This document shows, piece by piece, positions 1 to 9,336 of a stretch of 64,000 bases of DNA (the first letter of the stretch is position 1; every line of letters starts with the position of its first letter). Origin of the DNA: Anaerolineales bacterium. GTDB taxonomy: Bacteria > Chloroflexota > Anaerolineae > Anaerolineales > Villigracilaceae. The notes below the pieces were generated by a model that saw only the letters and a list, made by a program, of their open reading frames with translations, was not told where the DNA came from and did no database searches. Both the position numbers and the translations under genes were made by a program. The stretch lies in contig JADLBX010000012.1 of NCBI GenBank assembly GCA_020847435.1, forward strand, positions 62,001-126,000, written 5' to 3'.

Positions 1-376
1 ACATGCGGTTGAAAACCCTGAAACGGTTGCGACAGCGATTCGAATCGGGAAGCCTGCGCGCGGGGAACAGGCGTTGCAAGCGGCGGAAGAATCAAAAGGA
101 AGAATTATCGCAGTGAGCGATGAAAAAATATTGGATATGCAAAAGTTGTTGGCAAAACTCGAAGGGATTTGGGTCGAGCCCGCATCGGCGACGGGGTTGG
201 CGGGGTTGGCGGAGGAGGTTGCAGGTAACAGGTTGAAAGTTGAAGGTTTGCGTGTGGTGGCGGTTTGCACGGGGCATGGGTTGAAGGATGCCGAGATCAT
301 CACGAGGGAGATGCGGAAGCCGCTGGTCGTGCCACCGAGGCTGGAGGCGTTGGAAGAGGCGGTTCTAGGAAATTAA
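1..376 (+). CDS. thrC: Threonine synthase, C-terminal part (5' end outside window)
   Basis: PLP enzyme converting O-phosphohomoserine to threonine. The frame is open from base 2, beginning HAVENPETVATAIRIG, which is the conserved 'NPET.ATAIRIG.P' stretch of threonine synthases. It then runs through a 'EPASATGLAGL' segment, also typical of the family, and ends 'EAVLGN'. The track ORF starting at 74 is only an internal TTG; the true start lies upstream of the window. thrB follows 82 nt downstream, separated by a 9-nt-period repeat, so thrC-thrB probably form one threonine operon. Family assignment is confident from sequence pattern; only about 125 residues are visible. Confidence 0.88.
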   Translation, partial: HAVENPETVATAIRIGKPARGEQALQAAEESKGRIIAVSDEKILDMQKLLAKLEGIWVEPASATGLAGLAEEVAGNRLKVEGLRVVAVCTGHGLKDAEIITREMRKPLVVPPRLEALEEAVLGN

Positions 377-458
377 CCGCTAAGCGCGCGAAGGACGCCA
401 AGAAAACCATTTTTAAAATCTTTGCGATCTTTGCGTGCTTCGCGGTTCAAAAGTTCTT
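377..458. repeat. Nonamer-period palindromic repeat (CGCCAAG/CTTTGCG family)
   Basis: The gap between thrC and thrB is almost entirely repeat. The left arm reads in 9-nt steps (cgctaagcg cgcgaagga cgccaagaa) and the right arm is a roughly complementary set (atctttgcg atctttgcg tgcttcgcg gttcaaaag). Related copies occur near 14170-14255, 17552-17580 and 29622-29697. It may fold as a hairpin in the operon transcript. Confidence 0.75.
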
Positions 459-1418
459 ATGAAGATTCAAATCAAAGCGCCTGCCACATCTGCCAACCTG
501 GGACCTGGGTTCGACGCCCTCGGTCTGGCGTTGGATTTGTGGAATGAGACGAACGTCACGCCAGCGGAATCATTTTCCGTGCAGGTGACGGGCGAGGGCG
601 CGGGGAGACTCACGTCGGGGAAAAATAATCTCATCGTGCGCGCGGCGCAGAGACTGGCGGAACGCGCGAGCATTGTAAAGGGCAGACACATAGGTCTGCC
701 CTTACAGCCTTTTCATATGGAGTGCGTGAATCAAATCCCGTTGTCGTCGGGGATGGGGTCGTCGTCGGCGGCGATTGTGACGGGATTGTTGGCGGGGAAC
801 GCGTTGTTGGGGAATCCATTCGGGCGCGAGGAGATTTTGAATTTGGCGAGTGAAATGGAGGGACATCCCGATAACGTCGCGCCCGCGTTGATGGGAGGGC
901 TGGTCGTTTCGATGGTTGAGGAGGGAGAGGTCATTGCGAGGCGGATTCCAATTGCAGAGAATGTTCACATCACGATTGCGTTGCCCGATTTTTATTTGCC
1001 GACCAAACAAGCGCGGGCGGCGTTGCCGAGACGCGTTTCAAGGAAAGACGCCGTGCATAACATCAGCCGCGCGGCGTTGGTGGTGGAGGCTTTGAGAATC
1101 GGCGATTTGGATTTACTGGGAAAAGCAATGACCGATAAACTGCATCAGCCGTATCGGTTGAAGTTAATCCCTGGCGCGGCGCAGGCGATGAACGCGGCGA
1201 AAGAGGCTGGAGCAAACGCGGTGGCGCTGTCGGGGGCGGGTCCAAGCGTGGTGGCGTTTTCCACGGGCGAGGCAGGCGTCGGCGAGGCGATGAAGCGTGC
1301 GTACGAGGCGGAGGGAGTCGAGGCGCGGATATTCCGTCTAGGGGTGGCGAGTCGAGGGGCTGAGATTCAAAAGCCGTACACGGATTTCACGGAAGGCACG
1401 GAATCCGTTCATAAGTGA
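459..1418 (+). CDS. thrB: Homoserine kinase
   Basis: GHMP-family kinase phosphorylating homoserine, the step before threonine synthase. The GHMP ATP-binding motif IPLSSGMGSSSA is present near residue 97, followed by GHPDNVAPALMGG and the C-terminal SGAGPSVVAF motif. The start at 459 (MKIQIKAPATSANLGPGFD) matches the family N-terminus; the track start at 435 lies inside the upstream repeat. The 319 aa length is normal. Two oddities are visible. A near-perfect palindrome (675-705) is read in frame as part of the loop SIVKGRHIGLPLQP. The last residues (YTDFTEGTESVHK) are encoded by a 9-nt-period repeat that continues past the stop codon. Confidence 0.93.
   Translation: MKIQIKAPATSANLGPGFDALGLALDLWNETNVTPAESFSVQVTGEGAGRLTSGKNNLIVRAAQRLAERASIVKGRHIGLPLQPFHMECVNQIPLSSGMGSSSAAIVTGLLAGNALLGNPFGREEILNLASEMEGHPDNVAPALMGGLVVSMVEEGEVIARRIPIAENVHITIALPDFYLPTKQARAALPRRVSRKDAVHNISRAALVVEALRIGDLDLLGKAMTDKLHQPYRLKLIPGAAQAMNAAKEAGANAVALSGAGPSVVAFSTGEAGVGEAMKRAYEAEGVEARIFRLGVASRGAEIQKPYTDFTEGTESVHK
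675..705. repeat. In-frame palindrome inside thrB
   Basis: GTAAAGGGCAGAC ... GTCTGCCCTTAC, 12-13 nt arms with one bulge and a 6-nt centre. It is read through as coding sequence between the N-terminal fold and the ATP-binding motif. It resembles a small mobile palindrome caught in a loop. Confidence 0.7.
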
Positions 1419-1450
1419 CGGAAAATCCGTGATGTCCGTGCGATCCGTGT
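1379..1450. repeat. Nonamer array forming the thrB 3' end
   Basis: Eight 9-nt steps built on CACGGAxxx, followed by the complementary xxCCGTGxx words, so the two halves pair. The first half encodes the last residues of ThrB and the stop codon at 1416-1418. The second half is the downstream arm. It could act as a terminator-like hairpin but has no T run. Confidence 0.75.
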
Positions 1451-1459
1451 ACCGATGAA

Positions 1460-1906
1460 TCATCGCACCTTCCATTCTTTTGCAAATTTCAAAATGCGCG
1501 GACGGATGTACCACGCGGACGGGTCGGCGACGCGGCGGCGTTGTTTGATGAGTTGCATCGCTTCGTGCGGATCGTAGCCCTGCGCGATGAGGATGCAGGC
1601 GCCCATCGCGGGTCCGCGGTGACGACCGTAGTTGCAGTGAGCGTAGACCTTGCCGCCGTCGCGGATGGCGGCGAGCGCGGCTTGCGCGCCGAAGACCAAT
1701 TTCGGAATCGAAAGCGGGAAGAAGGGACTATCAATGCTCTGCAACCACAAGGATTTGATGGGCGTGTGATGCGAGTCGGGCTTGGGCGCGGACGAGAAAC
1801 GCATGTTGATGACGAGACGCACGCCGAGGTCGCGCAAGGTATCGTAGTCGCTCGCGGAGGGAGTTGTGCCAACGAGGAGGTCGTCGGTGATGGGAGAGAA
1901 GTTCAT
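1460..1906 (-). CDS. Dual-specificity/tyrosine phosphatase-like protein
   Basis: Small cysteine phosphatase. The signature VYAHCNYGRHRGP contains the HCX5R P-loop (Cys nucleophile, Arg phosphate binder). An upstream Asp-rich stretch (LQSIDSPFF) could hold the general acid. The start at 1906 (MNFSPITDDLLVG, 148 aa) was chosen because phosphatase homology begins there; the longer 174 aa ORF adds a tail encoded partly in repeat sequence and neither start has a clear Shine-Dalgarno (SD) sequence. The substrate cannot be told. It is convergent with thrB. Confidence 0.75.
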   Translation of the reverse strand: MNFSPITDDLLVGTTPSASDYDTLRDLGVRLVINMRFSSAPKPDSHHTPIKSLWLQSIDSPFFPLSIPKLVFGAQAALAAIRDGGKVYAHCNYGRHRGPAMGACILIAQGYDPHEAMQLIKQRRRVADPSAWYIRPRILKFAKEWKVR

Positions 1907-1963
1907 GCGGGGAATGGTAACATAGGTAGGATGGAAAGTGGAAAGTGGTTGTAAAATGGGAGT

Positions 1964-2019
1964 GTTGAAGGTTGCAGGTTTCAAGTCTCAGGTTTCAAGT
2001 TTCAAGTCAAAGGTCGGTG
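1964..2019. repeat. Heptamer array supplying the NTPase ribosome-binding site
   Basis: Eight consecutive 7-nt words on the GTTTCAA/GTTGCAG theme, ending GTCGGTG-AGG just before the ATG at 2023. The GGTGAGG at the end is the apparent SD. A shorter purine array (gatggaa agtggaa agtggtt) lies at 1930-1950. Confidence 0.8.
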
Positions 2020-2022
2020 AGG

Positions 2023-4890
2023 ATGGCTGATAACGCATTCGTAAAAATTCTGACCGCATTGCTCAAACACCAAGTGAAGAAAGTGGTGGGAGATGAAACG
2101 CTTGGAGTCATTGGGCAGGAGATCGCCGCGCTAGGCGGGGACAAAGTTGACGACCAGATTCAAACCTGGCTCGGCGAAAAGACGAACGCGGAGCAACTCG
2201 AAAAAGCCGCGCAATCTGCCCAAGCGTGTTTCCGTGAAAAAGTGACCGAGAACGAAATTCAACAATGGATGGTTTCGCTCCCGCTTGGAAATCTCCCCAA
2301 AGTCGTCGAAGCCATTGACGAACTCCCCTCCTCCCCAGACGAATCAAAACTTGAAAACGCCTTGCGAGAATCAGTCGCGCTGAATTGGAGGAAACTTTCC
2401 TCCGAGCAGGTGGATCACGCGGTCGGTTCGTTTTTGTCCTGCCTGCGGAGCGCCCTCCTGCCCATCGAAAAACAGACGCTGATGATCATCGGTCGCTCGG
2501 TGTTGCGGACGGAAGATAAAGTAGATTTGCTCATCCGTTGGTTCGAGCAATACATCATCACGGGCAAGCCAGTTGAAATAAAACAATTGAATCCTGAACT
2601 CGATGAAGGATGGAATCTCGCTCATCCCTACCCCATGCCGCCAAATTTCACGGGTCGCGTGAAAGAACGGAAAATGCTCACGGACTGGCTGAACAAAGAC
2701 AACGAAAATCGTTTATTCATCCTCCGCGCCCTCGGTGGATTTGGCAAATCCGCATTGACCTGGCATTGGCTGACCCATGACGTTGATTCAAAAGAATGGA
2801 CGAAAGTCGTGTTTTGGTCTTTCTACGAAGGCGACGCCAGTTTCGAGCATATCATTGAAGAGACTCTCAATTATCTCAAACTCGAAGTCCCACAAGGAGG
2901 GCGTCCAAAAGTAGATAGAGTGCTTGACGCTATGCAATCTCAAAAAGTTCTATTAATTATGGATGGTTTTGAGCGCGTATTACGACTTTATGCAAGCATG
3001 AATGCTCCTTATCAAAGCGATGAAGAACAGCAAATAGAAGAAAATGAACTTGACTGCAAAGATATCAACGCTGAATGGTTTCTGAAAGGTATATGTGCTC
3101 GCCCAAACATCAAAAGCAAAGTCTTGATGACCACGCGCCTGACTCCTCGCGCTGTAAAACCACGCGGAGAATTCATGCTCGGTTGCCGAGAAGTCGAACT
3201 GACTGCCCTGCAACCCGCGGACGCGGTCGAGTTCTTCCGTAAACAGAAAGTCAAAGGCACACACACCGAGATCGAAGTCGCCTGTGCGCCCTACGGCTAT
3301 CACCCGCTCAGTTTGCGTATATTAGCCAGAAAAGTCTTGAGAGATTTTGACAGTTCTGCTGACATCCTCATTGCGCAAAAATATAAAATTGACGGCGACC
3401 TCAAAGCGCAAAGACATCACATCTTCGAAGTGTCCTACCATAGCCTACCAAAGCAAGAACAGGAACTACTCAGTACAATTGCGTGCTTTCGTTCGCCTGT
3501 GGAATTCAAAACGCTCAAAGCAATTGCTGAAAACAAAGATGTACTAGACAATGACCTTCACGATTTGGTCGACAGCGGCTTGCTCAGTTTCGATGAGAAG
3601 AACAAGAAATTCGATTTACACCCCATTGTGCGACACTACTCATATAAGCGGTTGACCGAATCTGACCGCATTGCTGTACATGGTCGCCTAATCAATTATT
3701 TTGCCGCGGTAGGTGTACCAGATAAACCCCAAACAATCGAAGATGCTTCTCCGATTATTGAGTTGTACTTCCATACAGCTAAAACCGAAAAATTTGAAGA
3801 GGCAGCACGGATATACTACACGCACTTAACAGATTCAATTTACTTTCAATTTAATGCTTATCAATTGGGCGTTGAGCTATTGAGTATTTTGTTTCCAGAT
3901 GGTGAGGATAAACCGCCTCGCATCGATCGCACAGATATCCAAGCATGGGCACTCAATGAGCTTGGAAGGATGTACGCTCGGGTTGGTAAGCCCCACGAAT
4001 CTATTGTTTTGCGAGAAGCACATAACGAATTAAGAGGGAATACAAGATTGTCCCACTTTAATGAAAAAGCAAATTTAGAGAATAAAGTTAAGCTTTCTTT
4101 CGGCATGTCAAACCTGGGATCAGAAGAATTATCCGTCGGTAGTTTACAGTCTGCGGAAAAGCATCTACGACTGAGTTTTGACTTGACTAATGAGATGAAT
4201 GTGAGTTATTTTTCCCAGTCAAAACTTGGTCATCTTTTATCGTATTGTGGTAGGTGGGCGGAAGCCGAACAGGAACTTACAACAGCAACGCAGGGGTTCG
4301 AAAGTATAGGGCATATCCAAATGCAGGCTGTTACTTGGTCGTATATTTCATTTTACTTTTTGCTTAAATGTCTTGAAAGCCAAGATATTGAAGATTTAAA
4401 AAATGCAATTAATAGTGCGTTCCACGCAAAAGAGTTAGCGAATAAAGATGATCCTCCAGTCCCGTATGATCATATGTACATCCATTGGCTACTTGGAACA
4501 ACAATACATGCGGGCGGAAATTTGGTAGAAGCCGAGAAGAACTTAGATGAAGCATTGAGAATTTGTCGTTCAATTAATGCGATTGATCGTGAATCTAATA
4601 TTCTCCTCGATATCGCTCGCTTGCGATTTCACCAAAAGAAAACCGATGAAGCCAAATCACTAGCCGATGAAGCCTTGCTCATCACCGAGCGCTGTGGCTA
4701 CGTCCTGCAAGGCGCGGATGTGAATTTGTTTCTTGCGGAACTCGCCCTCACCCTTGATCCCTCTCCCGAGGGGAGAGGGAAAGCGAAGGGATATGCCGAG
4801 GAAGCCAAGAAACTCGCCACGTGCGACGGTCCGCCGTATTATTACAAGGTGGCGTATGAGGAGGCGGAGAGGATGTTGGGGAAACTTTGA
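2023..4890 (+). CDS. STAND-type NTPase with NB-ARC-like core and C-terminal TPR-like repeats
   Basis: A large (955 aa) signal-transduction NTPase. An N-terminal region of about 200 aa with no motif I recognise is followed by the P-loop GGFGKSALTWHWL near residue 240, the Walker B strand VLLIMDGFERV near 308, the sensor segment MTTRLTPRA near 366 and GYHPLSLRIL near 425, the equivalent of the GxPLAL motif. The C-terminal half (about 560-955) is helical, with repeated WAEAEQEL-type units typical of TPR. ATG 2023 was chosen over 1972 because the first 17 codons lie in a heptamer array. Base composition becomes clearly AT-rich between about 3300 and 4650, suggesting transfer. Such proteins serve as regulators or anti-phage sensors; which one cannot be told here. 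Confidence 0.82.
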   Translation: MADNAFVKILTALLKHQVKKVVGDETLGVIGQEIAALGGDKVDDQIQTWLGEKTNAEQLEKAAQSAQACFREKVTENEIQQWMVSLPLGNLPKVVEAIDELPSSPDESKLENALRESVALNWRKLSSEQVDHAVGSFLSCLRSALLPIEKQTLMIIGRSVLRTEDKVDLLIRWFEQYIITGKPVEIKQLNPELDEGWNLAHPYPMPPNFTGRVKERKMLTDWLNKDNENRLFILRALGGFGKSALTWHWLTHDVDSKEWTKVVFWSFYEGDASFEHIIEETLNYLKLEVPQGGRPKVDRVLDAMQSQKVLLIMDGFERVLRLYASMNAPYQSDEEQQIEENELDCKDINAEWFLKGICARPNIKSKVLMTTRLTPRAVKPRGEFMLGCREVELTALQPADAVEFFRKQKVKGTHTEIEVACAPYGYHPLSLRILARKVLRDFDSSADILIAQKYKIDGDLKAQRHHIFEVSYHSLPKQEQELLSTIACFRSPVEFKTLKAIAENKDVLDNDLHDLVDSGLLSFDEKNKKFDLHPIVRHYSYKRLTESDRIAVHGRLINYFAAVGVPDKPQTIEDASPIIELYFHTAKTEKFEEAARIYYTHLTDSIYFQFNAYQLGVELLSILFPDGEDKPPRIDRTDIQAWALNELGRMYARVGKPHESIVLREAHNELRGNTRLSHFNEKANLENKVKLSFGMSNLGSEELSVGSLQSAEKHLRLSFDLTNEMNVSYFSQSKLGHLLSYCGRWAEAEQELTTATQGFESIGHIQMQAVTWSYISFYFLLKCLESQDIEDLKNAINSAFHAKELANKDDPPVPYDHMYIHWLLGTTIHAGGNLVEAEKNLDEALRICRSINAIDRESNILLDIARLRFHQKKTDEAKSLADEALLITERCGYVLQGADVNLFLAELALTLDPSPEGRGKAKGYAEEAKKLATCDGPPYYYKVAYEEAERMLGKL
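4759..4779. repeat. In-frame CCCTCTCCC/GGGAGAGGG palindrome in the NTPase gene
   Basis: Nine-nt perfect arms around GAG, read as DPSPEGRG near residue 915. The surrounding 'cctcaccctt-gatccctctcccgaggggagaggg' is a bacterial dispersed-repeat type. Relatives occur at 17509-17550. Confidence 0.7.
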
Positions 4891-5147
4891 CCCCCATCCC
4901 GTCCTTCCCCCAAATCAACGAGCGGATTTGGGGGAAGGGGAATGATTTGTTTTTATGGAAATTGATATTCATGTTCTCCCCCATTTGTGATCTTCAAATG
5001 GGGGAGATGTCCGAAGGGCAGAGGGGGTCGTTTTGTGCTAAACTCCCAACACAATCTCTAAACTCCAGTCTCCAGTCTCCAATTCTCTAATTCTCCAATC
5101 CTCCTCACTCACCAATTACCATTTACCAATTACTAATCACTCACCCC
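4891..5147. repeat. Intergenic repeat block: two hairpins plus octamer and heptamer arrays
   Basis: Contains CTTCCCCCAAAT ... ATTTGGGGGAAG and CTCCCCCATTTG ... CAAATGGGGGAG hairpins. Pyrimidine-rich 8-nt words follow (tctccaat tctctaat tctccaat), then 7-nt words (ccaatta ccattta ccaatta ctaatca ctcaccc) directly abutting the carboxyltransferase ATG. No gene and no SD sequence is seen here. Confidence 0.8.
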
Positions 5148-6788
<1,641 letters not shown>

Positions 6789-6791
<3 letters not shown>

Positions 6792-6830
6792 AAAGTAGAA
6801 AGTAGAAAGTGGAAAGTGAGGAGTGAATGA
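6789..6830. repeat. Heptamer array supplying stop, RBS and start codons
   Basis: Six heptamers: tagaaag x3, tggaaag, tgaggag, tgaatga. The first TAG is the stop of the upstream gene. The GAGGAG is the SD, and the ATG in the last word is the start of the four-helix-bundle gene. It is the reverse-complement theme of the array at 7306-7368. Confidence 0.85.
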
Positions 6831-7306
6831 ATTATCAAGAATGGATTTCGACCGTCCCTGAGGAAATAAGACAAGACCCGCTTTGGAGTCTTGAGGTATA
6901 TCGTCTCGGTTTATTGGTCGGTGATGTTACTTGGGAGGACACAGAGCAACTGGATAAAAACTCACACACACGCGGCGCCGCCGATCAAATTCGCCGTTCG
7001 TTGGACTCGATCAGCGCCAACATCGCCGAGGGCTATTCACGTTCTACAGGGAAAGACCGCGCCCGTTATTTCGAATATTCGCTGGGGGAAGCGCGAGAAG
7101 CGCGTGACCGATATTATAAAGTTCGCCGCGCTCTCAAACAGGAAGTCGTTGCTCATCGGATCAAACTGTTGACTCAAATCGTCAAAATCCTCAACTCCTT
7201 TGTCCCAACGCAACGAAAACGCGGAATTAGAGAGGAGAAAGGCATTTACATCACCTTCTCCGAATTTGAAAACGAGATTCTCCTCTCACCAATACCAACG
7301 CCTTAA
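6827..7306 (+). CDS. Four-helix bundle protein (23S rRNA intervening-sequence / S23 family)
   Basis: A 159 aa protein with the family hallmarks LWSLEVYRLGLLV near the N-terminus, AADQIRRSLDSISANIAEGYSR in the middle and FEYSLGEAREARDRYYKVRR after it. Proteins of this family are encoded in rRNA intervening sequences, occur as solitary genes, and are related to the Avd accessory protein of diversity-generating retroelements; no reverse transcriptase is nearby. The N-terminus (about 30 aa) and the C-terminal tail after LNSFVPTQR are longer than in minimal members. It splits the carboxylase operon and is bracketed by inverted heptamer arrays, so it looks like an inserted cassette. Molecular function is unknown. 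Confidence 0.85.
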   Translation: MNYQEWISTVPEEIRQDPLWSLEVYRLGLLVGDVTWEDTEQLDKNSHTRGAADQIRRSLDSISANIAEGYSRSTGKDRARYFEYSLGEAREARDRYYKVRRALKQEVVAHRIKLLTQIVKILNSFVPTQRKRGIREEKGIYITFSEFENEILLSPIPTP

Positions 7307-7368
7307 CTCACCACTTCCCACTTTCCATTCACTACTTTCCACTCGCCACTTCCCACTTTCCACTTTCC
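7306..7368. repeat. Heptamer array downstream of the S23 gene
   Basis: Nine consecutive words (actcacc acttccc actttcc attcact actttcc actcgcc acttccc actttcc actttcc). It begins on the last base of the S23 stop codon and ends immediately before AAAGGAA, the SD of the next gene. It is complementary to the array at 6789-6830. Confidence 0.88.
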
Positions 7369-7381
7369 AAAGGAATTTACC

Positions 7382-7867
7382 ATGCCATTCGAAAACCCCT
7401 CAGACTCCCCTCACCACTTCCTCTCCCAACTCGCAGGAGGTTGGGCGGGACCATCCAAACTCTGGCTCGAACCTGACAAATTGGCTGGTGAGTCGCCGCT
7501 AGTCGGCAACATCCAACTTCTCCTCGATGGACGCTTCGCACTCTTCCTCTATCAATCCTCCATTGACGGCGAGCCGCAACACGGAATGTTCACCTTCGGC
7601 TACAACACAACTCTCAACCGCTACGAAGCCTCGTGGGTGGACTCGTTCCACAACAACACCGCCATCATGTTCTGCACGGGCGAAGCGACCGAGAACGGAT
7701 TCTCCGTCCTTGGCAGTTACCCCGATCCCAGCGGCGGACCCGATTGGGGCTGGCGCACGCAAGTCGAATTGATCGACGCCGACCATCTCGTCATCACTGC
7801 CTACAACATCCACCCCGAATACGGCGAAGCCAAAGCCACCGAAGCCAGATTAACCCGCACAAAATGA
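7382..7867 (+). CDS. DUF1579-like protein
   Basis: A 161 aa soluble protein resembling the DUF1579 family: N-terminal FLSQLAGGWAG, then a beta-rich body with LLLDGRFALFLYQSSIDGEPQHGMFTFGYN and a central ASWVDSFHNNTAIMFCTG. These lipocalin-like domains have no assigned reaction. AAAGGAATTTACC precedes the ATG. The stop codon overlaps the biotin carboxylase start (ATGA), so the two are translationally coupled. Its role in acyl-CoA carboxylation is unknown. Confidence 0.7.
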   Translation: MPFENPSDSPHHFLSQLAGGWAGPSKLWLEPDKLAGESPLVGNIQLLLDGRFALFLYQSSIDGEPQHGMFTFGYNTTLNRYEASWVDSFHNNTAIMFCTGEATENGFSVLGSYPDPSGGPDWGWRTQVELIDADHLVITAYNIHPEYGEAKATEARLTRTK

Positions 7868-9336
7868 TGTTCAAAAAAATTCTCATCGCCAATCGCGGCG
7901 AGATCGCCGTCCGCATCATGCGCGCCTGCAAAGAACTCGGCGTCAAAACCGTCGCGGTCTATTCCGACGCGGACAAAAATTCCCAGCACGCGCAACTCGC
8001 CGAAGAAGCGCTTCCCATCGAATCGTATTTGAATGTGGATTCCCTCCTACGCGCCGCGCGCGCCTCGGGAGCCGACGCGGTCCACCCAGGCTACGGCTTC
8101 CTCTCGGAGAACGCTTCATTCGCCCTTGCGGTTGAATCGGCAACTTTGAAATTTATCGGTCCCTCAGCGGACTCGATCCGCGCCATGGGCGACAAAGCCG
8201 AGTCGAAGATTCGGATGAAGAAAGCGGGCGTGCCGACAGTTCCAGGCTTCGAGGGACTCGAATCTGAATCCGATTTCAAGAAAGCCGCGAAGGAGATCGG
8301 CTATCCCGTGTTGGTCAAAGCGGCGGCGGGAGGCGGCGGCAAGGGGATGCGCGTCGTGGACGATGAGGCTGGGTTGGGCGAGGCAGTTCAAAGTTCCGCG
8401 CGAGAAGCGTTAAATTCCTTCGGCGACGATCGTCTACTCGTTGAAAAATATATCCCGAACGCGCATCACATCGAGTTTCAAGTCTTCGGCGATGAGCATG
8501 GAAATCTCGTGCATCTTTTCGAGCGCGAATGTTCGACGCAGAGGCGTTATCAAAAGATCATCGAAGAGACGCCGTCGCCGTTGCTCACGCCAGAGTTGCG
8601 AAAACAAATGGGCGAAGCGGCGGTGAGCGCGGCGCGTGCGGTTAATTATTACAACGCAGGGACAATTGAATTTATCGTTGACCCTGACACGTTGCAATAT
8701 TATTTTTTGGAAATGAACACGCGCCTGCAAGTTGAACACCCCATCACCGAAGCCATCACTGGACTCGATTTGGCGCAATGGCAAATCCGTGTCGCGGCGG
8801 GCGAGCATTTTCCATATTCGCAAGAGCAGTTGACGCAACGCGGTCACGCCATCGAGTGCCGCGTCTACGCCGAAGACCCCGCTAATGGATTTTTGCCCAG
8901 CGCTGGGAAACTCCTGCAATACCTCGAGCCGCGCGGACTAGGCATCCGTGTTGATTCAGGCTTCCGCGCGAGCGATGAGGTGACGCATTTTTATGATCCG
9001 TTGTTGGCAAAGTTGATCGTTCATGCGGAAAATAGAGAAACTGCAATTCAAAAAATGCAAGCCGCGCTGCGTGAGTTTGTTGTGCATGGCGTGACGACGA
9101 ACATTGATTTTATGCAAGCCGTTTTATCTCATCCTGATTTTGCGGAGGGCAAAGTTTCAACGAAATGGGTGGAAGATCATTTCAAATGGAATCCGCCCGC
9201 CGAGCCGTCGTTTGAATCGTTGATCGCCGCCGCGCTTGCGGATACTCTCGTTCCAAGTTCCACGTCGCAGGTTTCAAGTTCAAATGAGATTGATCCATTT
9301 AGCCCATGGAAGAATCCGAACGGATTCCGTAACTGA
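7864..9336 (+). CDS. accC: Acyl-CoA carboxylase, biotin carboxylase subunit
   Basis: ATP-dependent carboxylation of biotin on the carrier protein. Visible are FKKILIANRGEIAVRIMRAC at the N-terminus, HPGYGFLSENASFA, the ATP-grasp glycine loop AAAGGGGKGMR and the metal/catalytic segment EMNTRLQVEHPITE. The start at 7864 is set by the ATGA overlap with the preceding gene; the track ORF start at 7633 is spurious. The product is 490 aa. The normal domain ends near residue 450, and the tail (about 463-475, VPSSTSQVSSSNE) is encoded by a heptamer array. The stop overlaps the next start by one base (TGATG). Confidence 0.93.
   Translation: MMFKKILIANRGEIAVRIMRACKELGVKTVAVYSDADKNSQHAQLAEEALPIESYLNVDSLLRAARASGADAVHPGYGFLSENASFALAVESATLKFIGPSADSIRAMGDKAESKIRMKKAGVPTVPGFEGLESESDFKKAAKEIGYPVLVKAAAGGGGKGMRVVDDEAGLGEAVQSSAREALNSFGDDRLLVEKYIPNAHHIEFQVFGDEHGNLVHLFERECSTQRRYQKIIEETPSPLLTPELRKQMGEAAVSAARAVNYYNAGTIEFIVDPDTLQYYFLEMNTRLQVEHPITEAITGLDLAQWQIRVAAGEHFPYSQEQLTQRGHAIECRVYAEDPANGFLPSAGKLLQYLEPRGLGIRVDSGFRASDEVTHFYDPLLAKLIVHAENRETAIQKMQAALREFVVHGVTTNIDFMQAVLSHPDFAEGKVSTKWVEDHFKWNPPAEPSFESLIAAALADTLVPSSTSQVSSSNEIDPFSPWKNPNGFRN
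9250..9288. repeat. Heptamer array in the accC tail
   Basis: gttccaa gttccac gtcgcag gtttcaa gttcaaa, the same word theme as 1964-2019, read in frame as a Ser/Val-rich tail. Confidence 0.7.

Noticed and set aside
6827-7306. S23/Avd-like protein as part of a diversity-generating retroelement
   Set aside because: No reverse transcriptase, template repeat or variable-repeat target gene is seen in the window.
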